This document shows, one piece after another, positions 58,601 to 61,060 of a DNA stretch of 64,000 nucleotides (the stretch's first letter is position 1; each line of letters begins with the position of its first letter). The DNA is from Capitulum mitella (taxonomy: Eukaryota; Arthropoda; Thecostraca; Pollicipedomorpha; Pollicipedidae). The translations under genes were made by a program, and so were the position numbers. The stretch lies in assembly GCA_030062745.1 (NCBI GenBank), contig CP099842.1, positions 5,747,822 to 5,811,821 on the forward strand, read 5' to 3'. Under the pieces are notes generated by a model that made no database searches, had not been told where the DNA came from, and worked only from the letters and a program-made list of their open reading frames with translations.

Positions 58601-59075
58601 AATCCGACCGGCCGCGGCCACGTCATCGCCGCCGGCCTTGCCCTGAGGGCCTGCCCGACAGCGGCCGGCCGGCCGCCTAGGCCACCGTTGACCGTACAAT
58701 GCATGCCTGCGACATATAAACCCGTGCAATGCAAACCTGCGAAATCTCACGCGTAATTTTCCCTTCCATCAGCATGTGAAAAGGCGGTATGGAGGCTACG
58801 TCGTCGACATTGCGCGATCGATTACCTGAGTTTAAGTAACGCAGCAACCGTTTGGTGCGTCGGCAAGGCCGACTCCATCCGTACCCCGGACGTGTCCGCA
58901 CCTTTTTGACGACGCCCTCGTCGGTGCCGAGCAGCGCCACGGTGTGGTGACCTGTCGAGGTCACGGCCACGCTGGTCACCCGCTCGTCGAACGAGATGAC
59001 CGGATCGGCGGTCAGCGGGTTCAGGGCCGAGATCTTCAGCGCCACCGCGCAGAAGTGGTCCACGTTCCGAGTGCT
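5628..59075 (-). CDS. PlexA: Plexin (class A-like) semaphorin receptor, 23 exons, N-terminus outside window
   Basis: Minus-strand exons in transcript order: 59075-58902, 47142-47013, 41399-41299, 38412-38280, 28529-28158, 23877-23653, 23233-23064, 22511-22424, 21560-21312, 20911-20653, 20290-20145, 18996-18838, 17236-17084, 14917-14687, 11590-11260, 10859-10675, 10086-9901, 9495-9339, 8827-8614, 7961-7785, 7165-6974, 6708-6549, 6090-5628. They give about 1550 residues; plexins are usually about 1900, so about 350 (signal peptide and most of Sema) are missing. Order: Sema end, PSI1, IPT1, PSI2, IPT2, PSI3, IPT3-6, transmembrane helix, then RasGAP split by a Rho-binding domain. Plexins bind semaphorins outside the cell and act as GAPs for Rap/Ras-type GTPases inside, steering axons and cell shape. 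The GAP arginines (LRRTE and PLRMW) are present. Class A is inferred from the juxtamembrane [18 protein letters not shown]; class B is the alternative. Exons 2 and 15 each carry one extra base. Confidence 0.93.
6091..6548 (-). other. Plexin intron 22
   Basis: A GT-AG intron (GTGAGA donor, TTTCAG acceptor on the minus strand). No further feature seen. Confidence 0.8.
6549..6708 (-). CDS. PlexA: Plexin exon 22: RasGAP segment
   Basis: Encodes [31 protein letters not shown] and ETLHAWKAN, matching the plexin GAP segment LQKFVDDLFETIF..IKYMFDFLDEQA..HTWKSN. Phases 1 and 2 match both neighbours. Donor TTG|GTGAGA, acceptor CGGCAG. Confidence 0.95.
6974..7165 (-). CDS. PlexA: Plexin exon 21: after the Rho-binding domain into GAP
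   Basis: Encodes a Ser-rich start, then VYHLVRPE (family WHLVK) and [13 protein letters not shown] (family [13 protein letters not shown]). Between them is a Gly/Ala-rich insertion not typical of insects or vertebrates. Acceptor TTTCAG, donor AAAG|GTAGTC, phase 1 at both ends. Confidence 0.94.
7166..7784 (-). other. Plexin intron 20
   Basis: A 619-base intron with a strong GTAAGTG donor. No repeat or ORF of note. Confidence 0.8.
7785..7961 (-). CDS. PlexA: Plexin exon 20: end of Rho-binding domain
   Basis: Encodes [20 protein letters not shown] and [13 protein letters not shown], matching the family LEWRQG..LQDEDxTTK..DWKRLNTLAHY, the ubiquitin-like domain that binds Rac/Rnd GTPases. Acceptor ACTTCAG, donor CTT|GTAAGTG. 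Confidence 0.95.
7962..8613 (-). other. Plexin intron 19
   Basis: A 652-base GT-AG intron. No further feature seen. Confidence 0.8.
8614..8827 (-). CDS. PlexA: Plexin exon 19: start of Rho-binding domain
   Basis: Encodes [19 protein letters not shown], then [19 protein letters not shown], matching VKILNCDTITQVKEKILD of plexins. Acceptor CCCCGCAG, donor CTGG|GTAAGG, phase 1. The start is set by the exon 18 phase and by homology to the family strand TLVLSCV. Confidence 0.92.
8828..9089 (-). other. Plexin intron 18, part beyond the minisatellite
   Basis: Intron sequence between exon 19 and the 37-bp array. Nothing else seen. Confidence 0.6.
9090..9338 (-). repeat. 37-bp minisatellite carrying repeated splice-donor copies (exon 18 donor)
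   Basis: About seven units such as GTCCTGGACCTGGTGTGCCC on the + strand, period 36-37 bp. Read on the minus strand each unit holds a copy of the end of plexin exon 18 (CAGGTCCAG..GGCGTG) followed by GTAAGCTGGGG, i.e. exon end plus donor. The array is contiguous with the true junction at 9339/9338. Confidence 0.88.
9339..9495 (-). CDS. PlexA: Plexin exon 18: GAP helices
   Basis: Encodes [29 protein letters not shown] and [15 protein letters not shown], matching [32 protein letters not shown]. The donor used here is GCCGTG|GTAAGC, because it restores frame and yields [12 protein letters not shown], like the family. A weaker GTCCAG donor 18 bases earlier is the alternative. Acceptor GGCGCAG. 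Confidence 0.92.
9496..9900 (-). other. Plexin intron 17
   Basis: A 405-base GT-AG intron with donor GTATGG. No feature seen. Confidence 0.8.
9901..10086 (-). CDS. PlexA: Plexin exon 17: GAP arginine motif
   Basis: Encodes [19 protein letters not shown] and [20 protein letters not shown]. The LRRTE arginine pair corresponds to the catalytic arginines of plexin GAP domains. Acceptor CCTCAG, donor TTT|GTATGG, phases match both neighbours. Confidence 0.96.
10087..10674 (-). other. Plexin intron 16
   Basis: A 588-base GT-AG intron containing the AT microsatellite at 10566-10607. Confidence 0.8.
10566..10607. repeat. (AT)n microsatellite
   Basis: About 20 uninterrupted AT dinucleotides in plexin intron 16. 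Confidence 0.95.
10675..10859 (-). CDS. PlexA: Plexin exon 16: start of RasGAP
   Basis: Encodes [32 protein letters not shown] and QQRDFSIRD, matching [39 protein letters not shown]. Acceptor CCGACAG, donor ACAG|GTGAGA, phase 2. Confidence 0.96.
10860..11259 (-). other. Plexin intron 15
   Basis: A 400-base GT-AG intron with donor GTCAGT. No repeat seen. Confidence 0.75.
11260..11590 (-). CDS. PlexA: Plexin exon 15: transmembrane helix and juxtamembrane segment
   Basis: Encodes [20 protein letters not shown] (membrane helix), the basic stop-transfer YRRK, then the helix [15 protein letters not shown] and [19 protein letters not shown] precedes exon 16 VLFPG, as LDYRTYAMR does in plexin A. 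About 20 extra residues ([17 protein letters not shown] region) sit after the coiled helix. The exon is 331 bases where 330 is needed, so one extra base lies before the CAAG|GTCAGT donor. Confidence 0.92.
11591..14686 (-). other. Plexin intron 14 (3.1 kb)
   Basis: No conserved ORF. It includes a GC-rich stretch around 13.43-13.72 kb with a C-run near 13.63 kb and a short direct repeat (GATCAGCCTGACG, twice near 14.04-14.07 kb). Confidence 0.6.
14687..14917 (-). CDS. PlexA: Plexin exon 14: IPT6
   Basis: Encodes [37 protein letters not shown] and [17 protein letters not shown], an Ig-like plexin/transcription-factor fold strand pattern just before the membrane. Acceptor CCCCGCAG, donor TTCCAG|GTGCGA, phase 0 at both ends. 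Confidence 0.95.
14945..15420. repeat. Minisatellite A, composite GC-rich unit beside exon 14
   Basis: Alternating CACCACGAGGGACGGCACGG and CAGCACAGGGGACAGCACAG modules form a longer composite unit repeated about six times. It starts within about 30 bases of the exon 14 acceptor and gives way directly to minisatellite B. Confidence 0.9.
15400..15990. repeat. Minisatellite B, 31-32 bp unit, about 18 copies
   Basis: Units read GGCCCACCAACAGGGGACAG plus CACAGCGATACC with single-base variants. Copies differ by a GGGG/GGG length change and CAGT/CAGC swaps. There are no unique spacers. The GGGACAGCACAG core is shared with minisatellite A. Confidence 0.93.
15991..17083 (-). other. Remainder of plexin intron 13
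   Basis: Non-coding as far as can be seen. It holds the 14-bp perfect inverted repeat at 16214-16249 and a short TA-rich run near 16615-16635. Confidence 0.6.
16214..16249. repeat. Perfect 14-bp inverted repeat, 8-base loop
   Basis: AATCGCCTCATCAC (16214-16227) pairs exactly with GTGATGAGGCGATT (16236-16249). A further GATGAGGCGAT copy follows at once. Confidence 0.9.
17084..17236 (-). CDS. PlexA: Plexin exon 13: end of IPT5 and start of IPT6
   Basis: Encodes [14 protein letters not shown] (family LGFVMDNV) and [10 protein letters not shown], the usual lead into IPT6, ending DTLVLE. Acceptor ATTCCAG, donor GAG|GTACGT, phase 0 at both ends. Confidence 0.95.
17237..18837 (-). other. Plexin intron 12 (1.6 kb)
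   Basis: No coding similarity. Around 17.43-17.52 kb are a GGTT-rich run and a CAGGGGCGGAGG motif that could be remnants of a dispersed repeat; no matching second end was found. Confidence 0.5.
18838..18996 (-). CDS. PlexA: Plexin exon 12: IPT5 segment
   Basis: Encodes [17 protein letters not shown] then a Ser/Arg-rich loop and RPWQQELQ, before IGFVMDN in exon 13. This is the family pattern of a Cys-Pro strand followed by a variable loop. Acceptor CTCTGTCAG, donor CTTCAG|GTGGGT, phase 0. The first ~29 bases are duplicated in the adjacent array. Confidence 0.92.
18997..19540 (-). repeat. 51-53 bp minisatellite carrying repeated splice-acceptor copies (exon 12 acceptor)
   Basis: About ten units, period 51-53 bp, with the core GACAGAGCTGATACAGAACA. 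On the minus strand each reads ATCAGCTCTGTCAG followed by a copy of the start of exon 12. The copy ending near 19155 matches the exon start GTGCTGTC.GGGGACCTGATG almost base for base. The array is contiguous with the real junction. Confidence 0.92.
19541..20144 (-). other. Rest of plexin intron 11
   Basis: No conserved ORF. It contains a TTTA-rich run at 19800-19850 and a purine-rich (GGGAG/GGAAAC) stretch at about 19915-20090. Confidence 0.6.
20145..20290 (-). CDS. PlexA: Plexin exon 11: IPT5
   Basis: Encodes [20 protein letters not shown], then [13 protein letters not shown] and PINST. PLKS..SGG is the family IPT5 signature. The acceptor is GACCGGCAG with phase 1 (the Asp codon is completed from exon 10); donor ACG|GTCAGT. 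Confidence 0.94.
20288..20390 (-). repeat. Two-copy duplication of the exon 11 splice acceptor
   Basis: GGTCTGCCGGTCACCAGACA occurs at about 20288 and again about 60 bases further on. On the minus strand each copy gives TGTCTGGTGACCGGCAG followed by ACCCTGTTGTGCTG (real exon) or ACCTTGTGGTGCTG (copy). Confidence 0.85.
20391..20652 (-). other. Rest of plexin intron 10
   Basis: A short remainder with no visible feature; donor GTGGGA at its start. Confidence 0.7.
20653..20911 (-). CDS. PlexA: Plexin exon 10: IPT4
   Basis: Encodes [39 protein letters not shown] and [17 protein letters not shown], the GP.SGGT..GSHL.AGS signature of plexin IPT4. Acceptor GCCCGCAG, donor CCAG|GTGGGA, phase 1. Confidence 0.95.
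20912..21311 (-). other. Plexin intron 9
   Basis: A 400-base intron, donor AAG|GTAGAT. Nothing else seen. Confidence 0.75.
21312..21560 (-). CDS. PlexA: Plexin exon 9: IPT3
   Basis: Encodes [20 protein letters not shown], then [32 protein letters not shown] and [19 protein letters not shown] and the Cys pair are typical of IPT domains. Acceptor GCCGACAG, phase 0 at both ends. Confidence 0.96.
21561..22229 (-). other. Plexin intron 8, unique part
   Basis: No coding or repeat feature seen. Confidence 0.6.
22230..22400. repeat. Minisatellite, about 35-bp unit, 4-5 copies, next to exon 8 donor
   Basis: Units contain CAGCTATCCAGATACAGGGG followed by TTCAGTTGGC. It begins about 25 bases past the exon 8 donor; the repeat unit is intronic and does not include coding bases. 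Confidence 0.85.
22424..22511 (-). CDS. PlexA: Plexin exon 8: PSI3
   Basis: Encodes [14 protein letters not shown] and DCPRPQIER, the cysteine-rich PSI3 core (family CGWC..C....C). Acceptor TTTTCAG, donor CGG|GTACGT. It completes the Arg codon begun by exon 7 and ends in phase 0. Confidence 0.95.
22512..23063 (-). other. Plexin intron 7
   Basis: A 552-base GT-AG intron. No feature seen. Confidence 0.75.
23064..23233 (-). CDS. PlexA: Plexin exon 7: IPT2 end and PSI3 start
   Basis: Encodes [30 protein letters not shown] and [13 protein letters not shown], matching VTVIW..LYKC..DCSLC...PKY of plexins. Acceptor TTTCCAG, donor ACAG|GTGATT, phase 2. Confidence 0.95.
23234..23652 (-). other. Plexin intron 6
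   Basis: A 419-base GT-AG intron. No feature seen. Confidence 0.75.
23653..23877 (-). CDS. PlexA: Plexin exon 6: IPT2
   Basis: Encodes [20 protein letters not shown], then [26 protein letters not shown] and RFIVCDSNR. The Cys-Pro start and C..RxxC pattern match plexin IPT2. The donor AGG|GTGAGG is clear. The acceptor chosen is GATTCCAG at 23878; because the adjacent 33-bp units repeat a similar acceptor in frame, the true start could lie further upstream. Confidence 0.9.
23878..24110 (-). repeat. 33-bp in-frame minisatellite carrying repeated exon 6 acceptor copies
   Basis: About seven units, GAGGTCACCAACTGGAGCAC plus AGCTTGGTAAGCC and variants. On the minus strand each reads CTCCAG followed by TTGGTGACCTCGGC, a near copy of the exon 6 acceptor and its first codons (LVTSA). 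Because 33 is divisible by 3, the reading frame stays open through the whole array. Confidence 0.9.
24111..28157 (-). other. Rest of plexin intron 5
   Basis: No conserved ORF or mobile-element protein. GC-rich blocks with long C-runs lie near 24.73, 25.0 and 27.1 kb. From about 27.19 to 27.45 kb there is a degenerate short repeat of the type CAGACAGTCGGAC with a variable period near 14-22 bp. Confidence 0.5.
28158..28529 (-). CDS. PlexA: Plexin exon 5: IPT1 and PSI2
   Basis: 124 codons. [20 protein letters not shown] begins IPT1; [18 protein letters not shown] and [15 protein letters not shown] form PSI2, closely like plexin VFYNC..HQSCLSCV..FPCHWCKYRHVCTH. Acceptor TCCTCAG, donor AAG|GTGAGC, phase 0 at both ends. 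The exon is markedly GC-rich. Confidence 0.96.
28530..29290 (-). other. GC-rich start of intron 4
   Basis: CpG-dense up to about 29.0 kb, where the six frames stay open by composition only. No family similarity. Confidence 0.5.
29284..29353 (-). mobile_element. tRNA-like sequence, possible SINE head
   Basis: Read on the minus strand, GCGGCCGAAGTGGTTAGCGG resembles a tRNA 5' half with box A (GTGGTTAGCGGG), and GGCTCAAATC further on resembles box B. The fold is imperfect, so a functional tRNA is unlikely. Confidence 0.3.
29690..30620. repeat. 41-bp minisatellite, about 22 copies, with 123-bp higher-order repeat
   Basis: The core unit is GCTCTCCAGCTGCGGTATGG followed by TCAGTGGACGAGTGACAAGAG. 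Between about 29.88 and 30.25 kb a block of three variant units (ggtatggtc, ggtagggcc, ggtagggtc types) repeats three times, giving a 123-bp period. Confidence 0.92.
30621..31970 (-). other. Intron 4 sequence between arrays
   Basis: GC-rich intron DNA with a C-run near 31.72 kb. No gene or element recognised. Confidence 0.5.
31973..32240. repeat. 83-bp duplication followed by 42-bp tandem repeat
   Basis: An 83-bp unit starting GCGTCACTGCATGTCCCAGT is present twice (31.97-32.14 kb). The related unit CGTCTCAGTCTCAGACAGCG (42 bp) then repeats just over twice to 32.24 kb. Both share CACTGCAYGTCYCAG. Confidence 0.85.
32241..33684 (-). other. Intron 4 sequence
   Basis: No recognised gene; a 206-codon minus-strand ORF (32970-33590) has no motif I recognise and is treated as chance. 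Confidence 0.5.
33686..33840 (+). mobile_element. Dispersed repeat, copy 1
   Basis: About 155 bp from GGATTTCTTCGCACAGAAAC to CGTTTCCTGT. A diverged copy lies in opposite orientation at 35641-35797; the stretch GATGGTGCGAACTCGATCTG is identical in both. Class not recognised (SINE or MITE fragment). Confidence 0.75.
33870..34065. repeat. 40-bp minisatellite, about 5 copies
   Basis: The unit is AGACTCCAACAGAGCCCGCC then AGAGGCCACAGTTCACCGCC, nearly identical in each copy. It begins shortly after dispersed repeat copy 1. Confidence 0.92.
34066..35640 (-). other. Intron 4 sequence
   Basis: No gene recognised. A C-run lies near 34.74 kb and short GGTGGTCCTCAG-like motifs recur loosely around 34.35-34.65 kb. 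Confidence 0.5.
35641..35797 (-). mobile_element. Dispersed repeat, copy 2 (inverted relative to copy 1)
   Basis: The reverse complement aligns end to end with 33686-33840, starting GGATTTCTTCGTAGAGAAAT and ending CGTTTCCTGT. Confidence 0.75.
35798..36538 (-). other. Intron 4 sequence left of the MITE
   Basis: No recognised feature. Confidence 0.5.
36539..36945. mobile_element. hAT-like non-autonomous element (MITE), 407 bp
   Basis: The left end is CAGGCACGGATCTGGGGG; the right end read inward is CGGGGACGGTGCCAAGATTT. Flanks CAGTCCAG (36531-36538) and CAGCCCAG (36946-36953) match at 7 of 8 bases, the target duplication length of hAT elements. No transposase inside. The termini match each other only partly. 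Confidence 0.5.
36946..38279 (-). other. Intron 4, segment next to exon 4
   Basis: No recognised feature; donor GAG|GTCAGT at the exon 4 side. Confidence 0.6.
38280..38412 (-). CDS. PlexA: Plexin exon 4: end of PSI1
   Basis: Encodes [24 protein letters not shown] and [16 protein letters not shown], matching the PSI1-to-IPT1 link of arthropod plexins. Acceptor TTTTCCAG; it completes the Arg codon from exon 3. Donor GAG|GTCAGT, phase 0. Confidence 0.95.
38413..38939 (-). other. Plexin intron 3, exon 4 side
   Basis: No feature seen. Confidence 0.6.
38940..39556. repeat. 22-26 bp minisatellite, about 25 copies
   Basis: Units vary around CTCTCCCGGCCACAGCAGAC plus ACCC, with a second subtype CTCTCCCAGCAGCAGCAGAC toward the right end. 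It generates long shadow ORFs on both strands. Confidence 0.9.
39557..41298 (-). other. Plexin intron 3, exon 3 side
   Basis: Contains C-runs near 40.73, 41.10 and 41.13 kb. CAGGGGCAGATTCAGGAC near 40.50 kb and CCGGATCCGTCAGTG near 40.75 kb look like opposite ends of a hAT-type element, but no target duplication was found. Confidence 0.5.
41299..41399 (-). CDS. PlexA: Plexin exon 3: PSI1 core
   Basis: Encodes [20 protein letters not shown], then [14 protein letters not shown]. This is the classic plexin PSI1 ([17 protein letters not shown]). Acceptor CCCCACAG, donor AAGAG|GTACGA, phase 2; it joins exon 2 as SEHK-VTK. Confidence 0.96.
41400..45220 (-). other. Plexin intron 2, first part
   Basis: Long intron DNA with CpG-dense blocks around 41.45-41.72 and 43.63-43.95 kb. 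No conserved ORF recognised. Confidence 0.5.
45226..45750. repeat. 32-34 bp minisatellite, about 16 copies
   Basis: The unit is GGACCGTTCACGGCTGGTCC followed by CGGCCGGCAGGT or CGGCCGCCTAGT. The two 3' variants are interspersed. Confidence 0.93.
45751..46635 (-). other. Plexin intron 2, middle
   Basis: GGCCGG-rich up to about 46.0 kb, then AT-richer unique sequence. No gene seen. Confidence 0.5.
46636..46906. mobile_element. hAT-like non-autonomous element (MITE), 271 bp
   Basis: The left end is CAGGGACGTAGCCGGGGG; the right end read inward is CAGGTACGAAGCCAGGATCT, both leading into a G/C homopolymer. The flanks ACCAACCG (46628-46635) and ACCAACCC (46907-46914) match at 7 of 8. The interior is AT-rich with no transposase, as expected of a MITE. 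Confidence 0.8.
47013..47142 (-). CDS. PlexA: Plexin exon 2: C-terminal part of Sema domain (one extra base)
   Basis: Starts [20 protein letters not shown] and ends [18 protein letters not shown], matching the last Sema blades of plexins (LLE..Y..V.V..G.PI..DM..D....YVMTEKKV). The two halves are in frames differing by one base; the switch lies between the PG and VLPDM codons. Acceptor TTGGCAG, donor AAG|GTGAGG. Length 130, expected 129. Confidence 0.9.
47143..47745 (-). other. Plexin intron 1, exon 2 side
   Basis: Contains a degenerate TGTCTTGTG-type repeat from about 47.43 to 47.74 kb that produces Cys/Leu-rich shadow ORFs. Confidence 0.6.
47746..48184. mobile_element. hAT-like non-autonomous element (MITE), 439 bp
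   Basis: The left end is CAGGGGTGTCGATTTGTA and the right end read inward is CAGGGACGTCATTTTCTGTA. The flanks GTACGGTA (47738-47745) and GTACCGTA (48185-48192) match at 7 of 8. Subterminal GGGCCTGGCCCACCC and GGTGGGCCGAGCC also form an inverted pair. No transposase ORF. Confidence 0.75.
48193..53550 (-). other. Plexin intron 1, middle
   Basis: No conserved gene. A roughly 27-34 bp degenerate repeat built on AGATCTTCCGTGACGG lies at about 49.0-49.15 kb, a GC-rich block at 52.23-52.52 kb, and a two-copy ~50-60 bp repeat at about 53.42-53.54 kb that overlaps an unrecognised minus-strand ORF. Confidence 0.5.
53552..53773 (+). other. AT-rich segment with protein-like ORF tail of unknown origin
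   Basis: Within a + strand ORF (53318-53773) the last ~70 codons read smoothly ([48 protein letters not shown]) in a segment far more AT-rich than most ORF-bearing parts of the window. The alternating hydrophobic strand pattern recalls bacterial AsmA/YhdP-type proteins, but that is only an impression. It is not part of plexin. Confidence 0.3.
53774..57120 (-). other. Plexin intron 1, right-middle part
   Basis: No recognised gene. A + strand ORF at 54003-54863 has no family motif. A GTGGCTCCACCCCTG motif near 54.09 kb resembles a single hAT-type end. Confidence 0.5.
56760..56960. repeat. AT-rich low-complexity tract
   Basis: About 200 bases almost entirely A and T, with many TATTATATAA motifs. 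Confidence 0.9.
57130..58270. other. CpG-dense GC-rich block in intron 1, about 0.6 kb from plexin exon 1
   Basis: Rich in CGGCCGG and CCGCCG motifs on both strands, directly after the AT-rich tract. It produces long overlapping ORFs in several frames, a composition effect. It could be an unmethylated regulatory region or an internal promoter, but no TATA or initiator is clear. Confidence 0.4.
58271..58901 (-). other. Plexin intron 1, part next to exon 1
   Basis: No feature seen besides the donor AAG|GTGCGG. Confidence 0.6.
58902..59075 (-). CDS. PlexA: Plexin exon 1 of this window: Sema domain blade
   Basis: 58 codons, [20 protein letters not shown] to residues [32 protein letters not shown] and G.VKK match late Sema blades of plexins. 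Acceptor GTGTTTCAG, donor AAG|GTGCGG; reads in frame into exon 2. It is the most upstream exon I can find; the preceding Sema exons are not visible to 64000. Confidence 0.93.
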
Positions 59076-59153
59076 CTGAAACACAGGGCGGAGCGAGAGG
59101 TGGAATGCCGATTACAGCAGTCATGGTGCGGAGATGTAAGACATTGCTCTCTC

Positions 59154-59554
59154 CAGGGGTGGAATTTTCCAAAATTCTTCGTGGGTGCACTTAGGCGCCA
59201 GAATTTTGCTAAGAAAGAGGCCAGATCAACCCCAGCCCCCAAAAATTCGATTTCGGCCACTTTATTTCAGATTACGTACATTCGGATCTTTTTCTTTCTT
59301 TTACATACAAGTCCAAAAATTCCGCCGACCCCAAAAGGAGAAGGCACTGATGGGTATCCCTATGGGTGCATATCTGAGGTGCGCTTTTTGCATTTGTACT
59401 TTCGTTGTAAATCATTGCCTTTTTATAGCGAAAAAGTACAGATTTAGGGGGTTTTAAATGTTTTTTCTCGTGGTTGCACGGGACATGTTTGTGGGTGCAC
59501 AAATCCGGTCTGAGGGTGCGTACGCGCCAGGAGAGATATAAAGTTACACCTCTG
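59154..59554. mobile_element. hAT-like non-autonomous element (MITE), 401 bp
   Basis: The left end is CAGGGGTGGAATTTTCC; the right end read inward is CAGAGGTGTAACTTTATA. The flanks GCTCTCTC (59146-59153) and GCTCTCAC (59555-59562) match at 7 of 8. GTGGGTGCAC occurs near both ends. It lies about 80 bases upstream of the plexin exon 1 acceptor, on the intron side. Confidence 0.75.
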
Positions 59555-60689
59555 GCTCTCACGCTGTGAGCTCCCCGGATGCGCTGCAGATCGGTTGCAG
59601 CGCCAGCAGAAGCTCGCGATTGGCGAGATACCGCAGTATTTGCGATGAGGGCGTGGGACGGGAGTGCAGCACCATTAATAATGCATGTCCCGGCCGTGCG
59701 CGAACATTTTACGATCGGTTATGCATGCTGAATGCATTACGGCTGTACGGAGTCGCGCTTTAACGGCGGACGCGGCGCGCCGCTTTTGGACATGCCGAAC
59801 GCGCGTACCGGCACGGATTCAGGCTACTCTCAGTCGGCATCCATGACCGGTATCCATGTGGGCGAGCCGGACCCTGAGCCGCCGCCGCCGCGTGGTGACG
59901 CCCTGTCATTGCACAGGCCAACGAGTAGCAGCCGGGCAAAGGGCATCTGGTGATCGCTTAGGATCTGCTGCTCGGGTCTCACGAGTTCCATGGCACACTC
60001 GATTTCTTTACTGTGCTGTTTGACTGGGGACGTTGCATTTTTCGTTTAGACAGTTCCAACCGCAGTCAAAGGTTCACCCCGGGGTGAGGAAACGCGACGA
60101 AAAGTGGAAGGACCCATCGTCAAGAGGGGCGCAAGCTTCCAAGGGGGATGTTGACCCCAAGCAAGGGCGCCATCTTTTTACCATGAAACTAGCACATTAC
60201 CCACATAACTACGGATATAAAGGCACATACATCAATGCATTTTTATCTTTAGACACGTGTAGGCGTAAATGAGTGGTGGCAAGGAACAGACAAGGTGAGG
60301 CACGCTTTTGCTTGCGCTCCTGTGACAATGTGACGTTCGATTCCAAACTTCTGACTTCATTTTTTTCCACTAGTTCGTTTGCTGATCGGAACAGCTGCGT
60401 CACATCTGACTTTTTCCCTTCAGCCTGTCTCATCTGGCCACCAGCGGTAAAAACAGTAATCCAGAGCAAAAGGTTTTTAGGTGTATCAGCATCCTTAAAA
60501 CAGTGAAGATGAAGACAGCCGTCATTCGAGCTTTTTTATTTAAACTGCAAACTACGAAAACCACAAAACCTCACATCTCTGAGTAAGAAACTGTGCACTG
60601 TCCCAACTCAGTCAGTCTGATAAAGGATAAAAACGAACGCATAAAACGGAAATAAACATGCACGCCATCAGCCTGGCCTGTGCGGGGCG
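59555..60689. other. Presumed upstream plexin intron
   Basis: Unique sequence with no conserved exon or repeat recognised. Confidence 0.4.
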
Positions 60690-61060
60690 CCTACCTTGCA
60701 AAACGTACACGTTCTGCATGGGGCGCCATGTCAAGTATGGGCGCTTGGTCTGTTGAGGAGTGCCAAAAACATGCGGGGTGCCTGATCTCTGCGGGGCGCC
60801 AAATAATAAAGGGTGCCTGGTCTGCACGGGGCACCTCGCTCGCCAAGGGCACCGAGCTGCCGAGGGACGCCTGATCTGATCGGCCTGACCCGTCAGGGGC
60901 GCGTGCATAGTAACGTGTCTGGTCTGCGAAGGGAGCCAAATTCTTTACAGGCGTCTCATCTGTACAAGAAGAGGGGCCGCCTGGCCTGTATGGGGCGCCA
61001 AACATGTGAGGGTTGCCTGACCTGAACGACAGCGCTTACTTGTAACGGGCGCCGTGTCCA
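60690..61060. repeat. Degenerate minisatellite, about 30-bp unit
   Basis: Loose repeats of GGTCTGCGGGGCGCC-type and AAGGGTGCCTG-type modules. Copies are strongly diverged. Confidence 0.65.
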
